NCBI GenBank assembly: GCA_030425385.1
Contig: JAUIAH010000031.1
Span: 33,324 to 97,323, forward strand
Reading direction: 5' to 3'
Source of the DNA: Verrucomicrobiia bacterium
GTDB taxonomy: Bacteria > Verrucomicrobiota > Verrucomicrobiia > Verrucomicrobiales > DEV007
DNA: 64,000 nucleotides
Made by a program: the position numbers and the translations under genes. Position 1 is the stretch's first letter, and each line of letters begins with the position of its first letter. Shown here in pieces: positions 12,101 to 18,369 of this stretch. The notes under the pieces are model-generated. The model had not been told where the DNA came from. It saw nothing but the letters and a program-made list of their open reading frames with translations, and did no database searches.

Positions 12101-15100
12101 CCAAAGTCCAGGTCAACCGCCCCGTTCGTCCCCTGCGGCACGATGGCCGTTGCCCCTTCGCCTGCCTCAAAGACGCCGTTGTCGTTGAGGTCGATCCAGC
12201 CGTAGAGCGTCGCGTCCTGCCCCAGCGGGTTGGTCACCGCCACCGCGACAAGGCCGCTGCCGGACTCGGTCAGCGTCAGGCCGGAGGGCAAACCGTCCTC
12301 GTCGTCGGCATCGCCATTGTCGTCGCCGTCCGCATTCAGGCTCTGCTGGCCGTCGCTGTCCGCGTCGACCTCCGAGCCGAGCGTCAACCCGGCCCCTAGC
12401 ACATGGCGCGGGCCGTCGCTGGCGAGCAGGGTGTCGTAGGTGCTGCCGCCGGTGTCCGCCGCATCGCCGTAGTCATAGGCGGGGACCGTCACGCTCGCGA
12501 CGTAGTCCTCGACCTCGCCGTCTGACGCGGTGCCGGAGGCCGAAGCCGCCGCCGGGTCCGTGCTCAAACGGAAACGCGCATAGGGGTTCGCCGCTGAACC
12601 AGCCGGCACACTGCCGAAGGCCAAAGTGACCACCGCCCCGTTCGAGCCGTCTGGCACGACGGCGCTCGCGGTCTCGTTCGCGCCGCCGAAGCTGCCGTCA
12701 CCGTCCCAGTCGATGAAGCCGTAGAGATTCGCCGCCGCCCCGGTCGTGTTGGTCGCCACCGCGCGCACATCGGCGGGAAAGCCCTCCAACACCGACAGGT
12801 CACTGAGTACGATTCCCTCCTCATCGTTGCGGCGCGTGCCGTTGTCGCCGTCCGCTGCAGTGCTCGGGGCGCCGTTGAGTTCGTCATCGACATCGTCGCC
12901 GAGGGTCAGGCCGGCCACGATGATGTGCCGGGCGCCGCCGTCGGCGACGCGGGTCTGGTAGTCGCCCGCGCCGGTGCCCGAAGCCAAGTCAGGCAGGTCG
13001 CCGTAGTCGTAGAGCGGCGCATCGAGGATCGCCACCGCGTAGTCCTCGACCTCCCCGTTATCAGCCGCCCCGGTTGGAGACGCCGAGGCCGGATCCGTGC
13101 TCAAGCGGAACCGGGCGAAGGTGCTCATGGCGGCATCTGTTGGAACCGTCCCGAAATCCAAAGTGAAAGTGCCAGCATTCGTTCCATTCGGAACGTTCAC
13201 CAATGCCCGCTCGGTGGCAGCAAATACGCCATCGCTGTCGAAGTCGATCCAGCCATAGAGAACGGCAGCGGAGCCGGTGGTGTTGGTCACCGCAACATCG
13301 ACCTCCGCAGGGAGCGTCTTCTGTAGCGAGGCGAGGTCAGCCGTGTTCACACCGTCTTCGTCAGCGCCGTCGGCGGTCGCGTCGCCGTTCTGCAAGGTGC
13401 CGCCCTCCGCGTCGGTCGAGGCACCGATCTTGATCGCCGCATCAATGATGTGGCTCGGCCCGTTGTCGGAGGCCAGCGTGCTGTAGTTGCCAGCGCCGGT
13501 TCCGGCCCCGGTGTCGGGGGCGTCGGCGAAATCGCGCGGAACGTTGACCAAGTCGGTCAACGAACAGGTGAAGCTGGCGGTGGTCTGGTCCGAATCGATC
13601 GAAGTCGTGCTCACGATCTCGTTCACGCCCGGCGGGGTGTTGACGGTGACTTGGAAGGTCACGGTCATCGTGTCCCCGTCCGCGATGGTCGCGCCGGTGA
13701 CCAGGTTTGGCGGCGCATCCGTGGTTGGGCCTGAAATGGCGGGTTCCTCCCAAGAGATAACGATGTTGTCGAGATAGAGACCTGCGGCAGTCGTCGCCCC
13801 GTTCGACTGGAGACACCAGCGCCAGCGCACCGTGGCATTGCCATCGGCGTAGGCGGAAGGGTCATGGGCACCACCGAGAGCAGCGGGATCATTGGAGTTC
13901 CATGCGACCCAGCTGCCGTTCGTAGTCCCTGCGAAGTTCGAGAAGACATCCTGCCACCCGCTGCCGTCGTTGTACTGGAACCGGAACGGGTCAGCCCCCG
14001 CAAAGTTGTTCTGCGTGTTGGCGTTCAGCACATAGTCGATCTCCACGTTGCTTTTGCCGGTGAAATCGAAGGCTTGGGTCTCGATGCACACTCCTGGAGT
14101 GGGGATGTTACTCGTGTAGTTTGAGCCGATGTTCGTCCCCAAGACGAACGTGTCGTTGAAAGGCGTCAGCCCATCCGCGCCAACAGTCGGCGTGCCGACG
14201 TTCCAGTTCGTCCCCGGCGCGTTACCAGTCGCACCCGCCTGGACCCAAGCGGCTGGCATCTGACCGTCCGCGAAGGCGAAGGTCAAGGAATTCGAGACCG
14301 TCGCCGCCGCCGAACTCGTCACCACGACGTCGTCGATGTACCAGCCGTCGTACACCACGCTGCCATCGGTAGAGAGGCACCAGCGCCACCGGACCGAAGA
14401 CTGCCCCCCAGCGTACGCGCTCGCATCGTGCACGAACTCCGACCACGCCGTGTCCACGCGCTCCGGGCCACCCGTCGTATCGAAGATTGTCGTCCACGGC
14501 CCGGCCCCGACGCTACGCTGGAAGGCCGCGCCATCGAAGCCTTGGTTCTCGACCTCAAGCCACTCCCAAAACTTGATCTCCACATTCGACTGCCCTGTGA
14601 AGTCGAAGGTGGGCGACACCAGGCACATCTGCGAAACGTTGTTCTGGTAGCTATTGTCCAGATCGGTGCCCCATGCATTCGATCCTCCGTGAGCACCTCC
14701 TGGCCCTGCCGATGGAGTGCCGCGCTCCCACTCTTGGCCACCCCCGCCACTGGTGAGGGTAAAGGCTTGGTCGCCAGACTCGAAATCGAAGGTCTGCACG
14801 GTCGGTCCACCCCCACCGGCCGCGCCGGTGACGTTGACCGAATCGGTGACATAAGTCGTCCCCGACGGCAGCGGGTTGATCACGTTGACGCCGGTTAGTT
14901 CCGCACCGCTCGTGTTGGTCACCTCGATGGTGTAGGTGATGGTGTCGCCAGGGTTGACCGGGCCACCGTCGGCGCTCGAGGAGCAGGCGATGTCGAACAG
15001 CTGCAGCACGAAGCCGAAGTCGACGCTGGGGTCGAGATCGCCACCCGCCGCCACCTCGGTGCCAGCGGCCAGGCTCACCACCGGGCTCTCCACGTAGGGC

Positions 15101-18100
15101 GCGCCGCCCGACACACCATTGGAGTCGGTATCGCTTGGGTTGCTGTCCGGGTCTGGATCCCCTGGGATTTGTGTGGGGGCGTAGTTTGCCGGCGGCGTGA
15201 CGCGTACGATGTAATCGCCGTCAGGCAAACCGGTGAACAGATAAGAACCGTCGGATCCCGTCGTCTGCGATGGCACCGGGCCACCCGCGGTATCCACCGC
15301 CGGGAAGCCGCTCGATAGGTACAGTTCGACGATGGCTCCGGCCAAGCCTGATTCGCCTATCTGATCGCCATCACCATCGGAGTCTGTCCACACGTAGCTG
15401 CCCACCATCACCGCGTCCGGCTCGAAACCGAAGTCCACGGTGAGGTCGCTGTAGGTGCTACCGTCGCCGTCCTCATCGCCCGGCGTCTCGCCGCCCTGCG
15501 TCAGGCTGAAGGGCGGCGTTTGCACCGCCGGCCCAGAACCAGTGCCGTTCGAGTCGTCATCGGTCGAGTCGAGGTCGGGGTCGGGTTGGGCGGCGACCGC
15601 CGTCGGCGTGAAACCGGCAGGTGGGGTCACCTTGACTACATACGTGCCATCGGCGAGGCCGGAGAACAGATACCCACCGTCGGGGCCGGTCACCTGCGGG
15701 GCGACGAGCTGACCGCTCGTGTCCGAGGCTGGCGTCACGCCGTCATCGAGGTAGAGTGAGACGGTTGCTCCGGCCAAGCCTGGCTCGCCTGGATCGACGT
15801 CCCCATCGCTATTGAGGTCGATCCACACGAGGTTGCCAACGCTCACTGTCTGGATGAAGCCGAAGTCGTAGCTGTGGTCGGTCTCGCCGAAGTTGCCGAC
15901 CCGCACTGCGATCTCGGGGAAGCCGGAACCGGGATCGACTGCGTCGGAGTCGAGGTTATCCGAAGCGGCGGCGTTGGCCGCGGTGGGGAGGAATCCGGAC
16001 AAGGCACCACCCGCGCCGTAGTCGGGTGCGTTGTCCATCGTGATGATGTAGTCGGTGTAGTAGTCGATGCCGTCGTCCAGATCGAAGAGATATTGACCAT
16101 TCGAATCGGTCGTGGTCGTGGCCACCAGTGGCTCACCTCCATCGAGTCGGCCGTTCCCGTTGGCGTCTTCGTAGAGCCGCACCGTCGCACCGGTCACCGG
16201 CGTCTCGCCGGCCTCCTGCACTCCGTCACCGTCATCGATCCATACGTAGTTGCCGATCTCGAGCGGAGGCGCTTCGGAAAGCGCCTCGATGTCACCCCAG
16301 GAGATGCCTTTGGCATAGCCCTGGTCGACGCCGTAGATGATGTTGTTGTCGCGGGTGCGAAGGCCATTGGACAAGCTGTGGAAGGTGACGCCCGAGTCCC
16401 AGTCCCCGAACATATTATCGGTGGCCATCCCAGCGACCTCTTTGAAGCCCGGAACCACTGCAAAGGTACCGTGCATCATTGGCCCCTCAAGGCCTTCGTT
16501 GTGGTAGAAGCGCGTGTTCGGCTGTGTGCGGGCATAGATCGGCCCGCTTTGATCAAGTCCGGTGAGCAGCGAGCCAGCCGCGCCGTTCGACTCGAGGACC
16601 CAGCCGGAACCATTGTGGAACGCCCGGTGCGCATAGCCGCCGCGGGTCGGGTCAATGTAGAGCTCATCGGGATCGATGACCTCGTGCGAGCGGTTGCGGG
16701 TTCCAAGAGTCATCCGGGTGACTCCAGATGCGTCGATGTCGAACGCGATGTCGAAGAACCACGGAGCCATCTCATTCACCGGATGTGCCGCCTTCCAATT
16801 GGACATCTGAGTCACCCCTCCAGAACCGTACAGGCCACCGGAGATCAGGACGTCGTTGCCCTGCCAGCCAGAGTAGTCGATCTCTAGTTCTCGGGTGATC
16901 AGCGTGGTCGCCGGGTTGTCGTTCGGATCAAACGAGTAGAGCACCCCACGCATGTCGGCGAAGGTTGGTCCCGTGATTGTCGCGGTGGCATAGACCCGGC
17001 CGTTGTTGAACCCCAGCCCGCCGGCTGCCGAGCGAGGCATCGTCTGCCCGCCGTTCGTGAAGGTCCCCGCCGCTGGCCGCGGGATCTGAAATACTTGGAT
17101 ATCCCCGGGCCCCGAGACGTTGGCACTGCCGTCCTCCGCGATCGGGATAGCATAAACCTCGAGAGTCCTCGCATTGAAGGCGAAGAGGGTGCGGGCGTCG
17201 TCGGAGATGTCGACGTCGGTGATGCCGATGTAGCCCACCGCCGCCTTCTCCTGTGCTGCGTTACTGCCCGTATACGTGCCGGTCACATTCGAGCCGAACA
17301 CCGAGTGGAGATCCAGCCATTCGGAGGTGGTCGCAGATCCCCCGGAGAGGTCGGTGGCGAAGATCTTGCCCATCTGGCCGATGTTCACATCGATCTGCCA
17401 CTTGTGGTAAACGCCGCCGTAGACCATTGCGTTGCGCCGGTTCCAAGCGATGCCGTTGATGTTCTTGCTCGTCGCCAAGGTGCTCAACACGGTCTTTTGC
17501 GCACCTGGGTAAAGCGACCGATTGGTCGCGTAGTGCTTCTGCGGATAGTCGTCCTGCCCCATCGGTTGTCCCGTGAGCGAGGTGCCATAGTCCTTCGTGT
17601 CCCCATAGCGCACCGAGACCAAGGTCACGTCTCCCGGATTCTGGGAAGTGACAAAGCAGGACGCAGCAAGAGTGGGGTCGTCTTCAGAGTGGTCCGATGG
17701 ATTTGCCAAAGTGAAATTGATTCCAGTGGCACCTTTGTTCGCGATCACGACAGCAGAGCCATTGTCCGCTCCTACTGGGCCGGGCGAGAAGCCGGTTGGG
17801 ATTTCGAACTCAACGAGCACTTGCGACCCCGAAGTACTGCCAACGTCGAAGGTCCACGTCCCATCCGATTGAGTTGTTGTCGTCCCCGCCAGCGAACCAT
17901 CTTCGCCATAGATTGAAATCCCTACGCCATTCATCGGCAAGTCACTATAGCGCCGAGATGTCTCACTGCCCGCCGTTCCATCCACCTTGAACTCACGAAA
18001 GACGGTGCCTCCCACATTTGGAGCTGCCGCAGCTACTCCAATCATGGGCATGGCTACTAGCAGGGCAACTAGCAATTTCCTAAACTTCAGGAGGAACTTA

Positions 18101-18123
18101 CGTATAGACGGGTTGGCACGCAT
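1..18123 (-). CDS. Giant exported SdrD-like/GEVED multidomain surface protein (C-terminus beyond window)
   Basis: Starting at the ATG at 18121-18123, the frame reads without a stop to base 1, giving at least 6,041 residues. Translations checked near 17400, 13750, 8950, 6000, 1330 and 1-60 all give coherent protein. Residues 1 to about 34 form a signal peptide (basic start, hydrophobic core, AAA). Order after that: SdrD/Cna-B-like module, propeller-like region, three SdrD-like modules, split DUF11 domain holding two jelly-roll-like modules, ten GEVED domains, four SdrD-like modules, a second propeller-like region, three more SdrD-like modules, a P-domain, and at least seven SdrD-like modules. 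Asp/Gly-rich DxDGDG and DANxDDD loops suggest calcium binding. The likely role is a long cell-surface or secreted adhesin or stalk. No catalytic site was recognised, and the sorting signal must lie outside the window. The family assignments are firm; the role is inferred. Confidence 0.93.
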   Translation of the reverse strand, partial: MRANPSIRKFLLKFRKLLVALLVAMPMIGVAAAAPNVGGTVFREFKVDGTAGSETSRRYSDLPMNGVGISIYGEDGSLAGTTTTQSDGTWTFDVGSTSGSQVLVEFEIPTGFSPGPVGADNGSAVVIANKGATGINFTLANPSDHSEDDPTLAASCFVTSQNPGDVTLVSVRYGDTKDYGTSLTGQPMGQDDYPQKHYATNRSLYPGAQKTVLSTLATSKNINGIAWNRRNAMVYGGVYHKWQIDVNIGQMGKIFATDLSGGSATTSEWLDLHSVFGSNVTGTYTGSNAAQEKAAVGYIGITDVDISDDARTLFAFNARTLEVYAIPIAEDGSANVSGPGDIQVFQIPRPAAGTFTNGGQTMPRSAAGGLGFNNGRVYATATITGPTFADMRGVLYSFDPNDNPATTLITRELEIDYSGWQGNDVLISGGLYGSGGVTQMSNWKAAHPVNEMAPWFFDIAFDIDASGVTRMTLGTRNRSHEVIDPDELYIDPTRGGYAHRAFHNGSGWVLESNGAAGSLLTGLDQSGPIYARTQPNTRFYHNEGLEGPMMHGTFAVVPGFKEVAGMATDNMFGDWDSGVTFHSLSNGLRTRDNNIIYGVDQGYAKGISWGDIEALSEAPPLEIGNYVWIDDGDGVQEAGETPVTGATVRLYEDANGNGRLDGGEPLVATTTTDSNGQYLFDLDDGIDYYTDYIITMDNAPDYGAGGALSGFLPTAANAAASDNLDSDAVDPGSGFPEIAVRVGNFGETDHSYDFGFIQTVSVGNLVWIDLNSDGDVDPGEPGLAGATVSLYLDDGVTPASDTSGQLVAPQVTGPDGGYLFSGLADGTYVVKVTPPAGFTPTAVAAQPDPDLDSTDDDSNGTGSGPAVQTPPFSLTQGGETPGDEDGDGSTYSDLTVDFGFEPDAVMVGSYVWTDSDGDGDQIGESGLAGAIVELYLSSGFPAVDTAGGPVPSQTTGSDGSYLFTGLPDGDYIVRVTPPANYAPTQIPGDPDPDSNPSDTDSNGVSGGAPYVESPVVSLAAGTEVAAGGDLDPSVDFGFVLQLFDIACSSSADGGPVNPGDTITYTIEVTNTSGAELTGVNVINPLPSGTTYVTDSVNVTGAAGGGGPTVQTFDFESGDQAFTLTSGGGGQEWERGTPSAGPGGAHGGSNAWGTDLDNSYQNNVSQMCLVSPTFDFTGQSNVEIKFWEWLEVENQGFDGAAFQRSVGAGPWTTIFDTTGGPERVDTAWSEFVHDASAYAGGQSSVRWRWCLSTDGSVVYDGWYIDDVVVTSSAAATVSNSLTFAFADGQMPAAWVQAGATGNAPGTNWNVGTPTVGADGLTPFNDTFVLGTNIGSNYTSNIPTPGVCIETQAFDFTGKSNVEIDYVLNANTQNNFAGADPFRFQYNDGSGWQDVFSNFAGTTNGSWVAWNSNDPAALGGAHDPSAYADGNATVRWRWCLQSNGATTAAGLYLDNIVISWEEPAISGPTTDAPPNLVTGATIADGDTMTVTFQVTVNTPPGVNEIVSTTSIDSDQTTASFTCSLTDLVNVPRDFADAPDTGAGTGAGNYSTLASDNGPSHIIDAAIKIGASTDAEGGTLQNGDATADGADEDGVNTADLASLQKTLPAEVDVAVTNTTGSAAVLYGWIDFDSDGVFAATERALVNVPNGTNAGTFTLDFGTVPTDAAMSTFARFRLSTDPASASPTGAADNGEVEDYAVAILDAPLYDYGDLPDLASGTGAGDYQTRVADGGARHIIVAGLTLGDDVDDELNGAPSTAADGDNGTRRNDEEGIVLSDLSVLEGFPADVRAVATNTTGAAANLYGFIDWDGDGSFGGANETASAVVPDGSNGAVVTLAFGSVPAGSAANPYARFRLSTDPAAASASGTASDGEVEDYVASVTVPAYDYGDAADTGGSTYDTLLASDGPRHVLGAGLTLGSEVDADSDGQQSLNADGDDNGDADDEDGLPSGLTLTESGSGLVAVAVTNPLGQDATLYGWIDLNDNGVFEAGEGATAIVPQGTNGAVDLDFGTIPTSTAGTHVIRLRLSTDTAAQSPTGAALDGEVEDHLVTIVSTSVDFGDAPDTGGGDYNTLLASDGPRHVLANGLQIGAAVDAEPDGAQSPDALGDDAAGSPDDEDGLTVSLVAGGSALFEVAVVNPMGSEASLYGWIDFDGNGTFDLVERASATVAGGTNGTVVLDFGTVPITAVASTFLRLRLSTDAAAASSPDGVATDGEVEDHAVSIEPATFDYADAPDTGAGTGPANYETLAADNGPAHVLSNGLKLGVSVDDETDANQSSGADGDDLDEFDDENGIATAIALYEGLGATLEVAVMNPLVIDASLYGWVDFNGNGVFEAGERADVVVPAGSNGTVVLDFGAVPSGSASATFTRLRLSSDDAAASAPTGVAFDGEVEDYPVAISVPQFDYGDAPSASGYETLAADDGARHLLAGNGVFIGAEVDDEADGQPNSTASGDDGVDSPDDEDGIAGTLLLREGTFASVDVPVTNTSGADAVLWTWVDWNGDGDFSIAERFRTAVPDGTLSANPVSVSFGVIPAGTAGDTFLRLRLTTDRVLNSPNGSFGSAFDGEIEDHPVTIDPPQYDFGDAASTYGTTLALDGANHTLLGDGLVIGATVDDEADGQPGAVAAGDGGDEDGLGAFTLYVGGSGLVPVTVQNPTPSTATLFGWIDFDNSGMFEPGERASVVVPAGTSGPVVLDFGTIPAGFTGTTTARLRLSSAPPAGNPNGNAVGGEVEDHQVTIADPTYDWGDAPDGSYATLDASGGPNHVITPEVKIGATTDNESDGQPNGSASGDGGDEDGVNTSDLSLTIGIAADVRVTATNTSGSPAKLVGWIDFNADGFFDNASERADVSVPTGSNAVEFVLPFGSVPSGATIGTTFARFRLSTDAAAYDPVGAAADGEVEDYQATIASVVVYDYGDALDAYSTLDGSGGPRHALGSDLRLGALVDAETDGQPNAGADGDDANGDADEDGVDLADLDLLHGATALIDVTATNQTGSAATLYGFFDLDGDGTFETTDSVAVPDGTIAGGFQLDFGTVGTGFTGTTYARFRLSTDAAAANPGGTASDGEIEDYVLTIAEPPSYDYGDAPEADGYDTLAASGGPSHLLGSSISIGASVDADNGLLENSGATADDSADSADEDGVVTVAQLSMVDNQAAPEIDVSVVNNTGDPAVLFGWIDFNGDGVFDNGSERASANVPHSTSGMVTLTFPDVPATATADTGGTSYLRLRLSTDTAGAASATGTADDGEVEDHQVTFQDAVGIGNLVFRDLNGDGAFDADGVNDNPSDGDDETGIDSVVVELWTTAVPPGGGGSALATTTTSGGGHYYFGGLKPDTYIVHIPGAEFGAGKPLANLASSTGAGGDSGNDDDADENGLDNADPENGGISSVGIVLTRGSEPEDAGSETGEDSASDSAGDDNNDLTVDFGFVSPAAGIGNLVFNDVNGDGIFDADGVNDSAGDGDDETGIDGVIIELYDAEDPAHDEPGIDTPIASTTTANGGCYFFGGLADGNYIVHIPASEFGASEPLENLFSSAGSGIDDGLDDNVDENGVDALAPATTGMSSVAIALQSGTEPTSGSSESGKDNSADGSSADANADLTIDFAFTTGAQALGNLVFIDANSNGVYDSGEGIDDVIVGLWDPVDGTIGNGDDVQVGSFTNTADGGCYVFSGLAPGDYYVSIPASEFGSGEPLEGALSVLGTQTGDDDAGEDGIDDSDPAANGIHSNVITLAVDSEPTDGGAGALAETGKDNTSDNGDDANTNLTVDFGFTLSSTTTNCVFRDTNGNGTFDAEEFGIAGVTVTAYYATGTPLAQVVTDANGQYDLGLASGIDLRVVYSNLPAPFIPSPTGAGTLTVFTQSDSDFKLPLIGPADACELNPIVFTPCYINGDPGTPSSPTTAGVLDAIVAFRFDDSGTSTTNKKTLASAAEVGSTWGAAYDRERDYAYFATVVRRHVSLGPGADGTPGTADDIGAIYRIDTTDLDNPVVDTLITIPSTNPGGYSLDNASRGLSGIVSDSPSNDLPGYQATGRAGLGDIDISADSNTLYAVNVGGQDLVTIDLTGASASITSSLDIYDTAPASVTAICAKTEFRPWAVKVLGSEIYVGAVCSGENGGTLAAFILQLNATATGFDEVYQYNLPLSGRDTAWTRPDSAFGSFDDSVRAATLAATQWKPWLGEAASTWPADTVVDPFFTGENFVIHAQPMLADIEFDSAGNIILGFNDRQAMVGGYNNYKPSGTETVQSVGAGDIIRVQNTPGGYVVDSSEFYTGDSWSTDTYTEHLETAFGSLAVRPHTSEIMVTVYDPIDGDGNYTAGGTKRLSITDGSVVDRFQIYDLSSAGVTFGKAAGLGDLELGCELPLVVGNRVFDDLDGDGVQEPGEPGIANVSISIYTKDGVLVGTTTTADDPGNDNAIEGTWVSPELMSNTEYLAVIDASAFQMGGALFGRQGTQADQGADDLDSDLQFLDDLSGALAGFNGGFGYYFTTGDESDYTIDFGVEDAKPVAVGNLVYSDDNLDGVYTNETDDSGIDQVTLELYQFGDTPGVDAPVDTTVTANGGCYALFAPGPGAFFVHIPAAEINGGDLNGFDSLPGAGVGQDIDDSTDENGIDDSNASINGISSNPVYLYAGSEPSGAVENGKLGSQDAIGLSDPDGVLTAAADADVNLTVDFAFVDPAFLPGVGNLVWIEGGTPDGIYTAGIDTPVDGVLVELYEIGDDPESTSPVTSTTTSGGGCYVLRATPGTYFVHLPKENFDDSSDPLYQVHSVTGNGGDDQSDDNIASLADNGIDAVSPAATGIRSVSINLAAGTEPSGVTEGGKDGTGDDPSDTNTDYTIDFGFVSSVAVAQICIEDTPGAEIVIPNDTSFLDRTLALDAAGAGCTISKVTLGLKIRGTNTGDSNALDRTVMEAYLTSPDGLTTVTLADVTPLYGGGASPGRANINVLFDDAASTDWGTAAFEVSAHDMAAAYAARTYQPTGTLGDFMAQEGEGDWNLRLIRRSGGTYFAHSYVSAELCIECESASDKVGVGNLVFIESGATPGYQSGEDTPVPGVTVELFNGSTVVASAVTDDSGCYTFVTDPGATYSVRLPASNFQGGGPLNGIASSVVDAGIAPVDSADGSSQIDDDADENGLDPSPNTLASLQASGITSGVFALEAGTEPGSTNETGKGSAADDGSTESNVDLTIDFGFTPSAVGVGNLVFNDLNKNGTYDSGEGIDGVIVDLWDPVDGTIGNGDDVPVGSSTITADGGCYLFSGLAPGDYYVRIPASEFGSGELLEGALSVLGTQTGDDDAGEDGIDDSDPAANGIHSNVITLAFDSEPTDGGAGALAETGKDNTSDNASDANTDLTIDFGFVFSTPLVAVGNRVWIDSTANSIYDSGEGVNQVTVELYHSGQEPGQHVPLASTTTDANGHYQFDEINEGDYILYIPASAFATGALAGVSPLPGAGVDDGKDETIDENGQDIFTRGGIASGVVHLTAGSEPQSESSQSSYTGTLPDDSVDMTIDFAFAAPSGAVAIGDVIWIDDGTANGTFDPGEGEDGVVVELYEDANTPGVDEPLRRTVTSNGGCYLFDQLAEGTYIVHIPASEFTEGPLAGTTSLSGAGGDDANDDDVDENGLDTLFQGGVSTAPIALAAGDEPESDNDTKYSGSLPDNAVNLTVDFGFEAPTGGKVALGSRVYADANGDGDFDPGEGAEGICVALYTSGQTPGVDTPVKETITGTDGAYLFDQLEPDTYVVYIPAKAFAYGPLAGATSLPGQDTAAIDEGSPNNDNGSDSPIRGGTVSNAVTLAVDGAPELEATQVDYTGTLDDNDVDMTVDLGFIPHEPDPALGNVVFIDADRDGVFDVGEGVNGVAVELYTSDQEPGVDAPIRQTTTLSDGNYLFDLLPDGAYRVYIPASEFGPGEPLFGYESLPGAGGDDTNDDDADENGLDTLLNGGIVSAIILVTEGGEPTNESGSSTGPTSVLGDDSVNMTIDFGFWIQPPAGAIGNYVWIDENSDGYQNVGEHGVPNVVLQLKDDNGILLATTVSDADGGYLFDELPAGTFLVDVDESTLPTG
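2113..2586 (-). repeat. Copy A of a recent internal duplication in the giant gene
   Basis: This SdrD-like unit aligns at a constant offset of 4,734 bases with 6847-7320. Bases 2221-2341 are identical to 6955-7075 (121 bases), with scattered differences on both sides. The offset equals 1,578 codons exactly, so recombination between the copies would keep the frame. Confidence 0.85.
3105..3645 (-). other. P-domain (proprotein convertase type) inside the giant protein
   Basis: About 180 residues, beginning with an ICIED strand and ending with an AELCIEC strand. They contain the typical P-domain sequence of events: a strand predicting left-side packing (TLGLKIRGT), a YLTSPDG turn followed by TTVTLAD, an FDDAAS segment, a YQPTGTLGDF segment, then GDWNLRLIRR. 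P-domains are jelly-roll modules found in subtilisin-like convertases and many bacterial surface proteins. No protease domain is next to it here, so a structural or binding role is more likely than processing. Confidence 0.7.
5110..6545 (-). other. Second propeller-like region of the giant protein
   Basis: A stretch without SdrD signatures. It has repeated strand-turn patterns such as ITVDIDIS-type segments (here GLGDIDISADSNTLYAVNV in the sense strand), WGAAYDRERDYAYFATV and MLADIEFDSAGNIILGFNDR, which look like beta-propeller blades. The same kind of region occurs near the N-terminus (16280-17650). In related bacterial surface proteins such regions sit between SdrD-like modules. The fold call is from pattern only. 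Confidence 0.55.
6847..7320 (-). repeat. Copy B of the recent internal duplication in the giant gene
   Basis: Partner of 2113-2586, with the same module and the same Asp-rich linker. The identical core is 6955-7075. The 5' part of the copy has more synonymous changes than the core, which suggests a duplication followed by partial gene conversion or drift. Confidence 0.85.
8390..13545 (-). repeat. Array of ten GEVED domains in the giant protein
   Basis: Ten tandem units of about 490-540 bp. Each opens with a (Y/F)D(Y/F)GDAPD-like strand, has a GPxHxL..LGxxVDxExDGQ segment, a DExG(V/L) turn, a hydrophobic strand, a LYGWIDFNGDGxF segment, then FARLRLST and a closing GEVED(Y/H). The closing motif lies near 13040, 12495, 11990, 11478, 10950, 10425, 9930, 9427, 8920 and 8392. 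The family is named after the GEVED motif and occurs as repeats in bacterial cell-surface proteins. This stretch is visibly richer in G+C than the SdrD-like parts on either side. Confidence 0.9.
13555..15000 (-). other. DUF11 domain split by two jelly-roll-like modules
   Basis: The first half of a DUF11-type domain (NPGDTITYTIEVTNTSG, then GTTYVTDSV) covers about 15000-14815. Its expected second half (DGDTMTVTFQVTVNTPPG, then a strand ending in TASFTCSL) follows only at about 13725-13555. Between them lie two modules of about 160-185 residues, at about 14800-14320 and 14290-13740. Each has FDFTGxSNVEI, a WRWCL strand and a closing (I/L)D(D/N)(V/I)V(V/I) strand, resembling MAM or peptidase-associated jelly-roll domains. 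Confidence 0.65.
16280..17650 (-). other. First propeller-like region of the giant protein
   Basis: Follows the signal peptide and the first SdrD-like module (about 18022-17700). It shows blade-like segments such as NGIAWNRRNAMVYGG, ITDVDISDDARTLFAFN and RSAAGGLGFNNGRVYATAT, then three SdrD-like modules starting near 16265, 15845 and 15415. The module order around it mirrors that around the second propeller-like region. Fold assignment is by pattern only. Confidence 0.55.
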
Positions 18124-18177
18124 GTTATCAGTGTTCTAGTAGAAGCAAATATGTTAATTAAGATTAAGAATGTAATT

Positions 18178-18206
18178 AATATAATAATGTTGGCTGAGTG
18201 TTCCAA
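18178..18206 (-). promoter_or_regulatory. Sigma70-like promoter of the giant surface-protein gene
   Basis: On the minus strand, TTGGAA (18201-18206) and TATATT (18178-18183) are separated by exactly 17 bases, matching four of six and five of six consensus bases. The region 18124-18215 is very AT-rich. Transcription from here would leave an untranslated leader of about 50 bases. No Shine-Dalgarno sequence precedes the ATG at 18123. The rest of 18124-18369 holds nothing else that can be supported. Confidence 0.6.
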
Positions 18207-18369
18207 TTTATGACTAATGCATAATTACCATAGCCTCCGTGCGCTTCTCCCGCTCACTTGCGTGTCAAACTTGCTCCAAGTTCTTACAATGCGTGTAGAC
18301 TTGAGCCACAGTTCCCTGAGTCGGAAGGGTGTCCCTGTTCATATGGGACTGGTGGAACTTTCGATCGCG

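Noticed and set aside
8390..13545. Regular 500-base repeats as a CRISPR array
   Set aside because: The units are coding, long and diverged at DNA level, not short identical repeats with unique spacers.
15874..17916. Plus-strand frames opposite the N-terminal part of the giant gene
   Set aside because: They repeat the periodicity of the antisense codons; the minus frame gives a signal peptide, propeller-like and SdrD-like segments.
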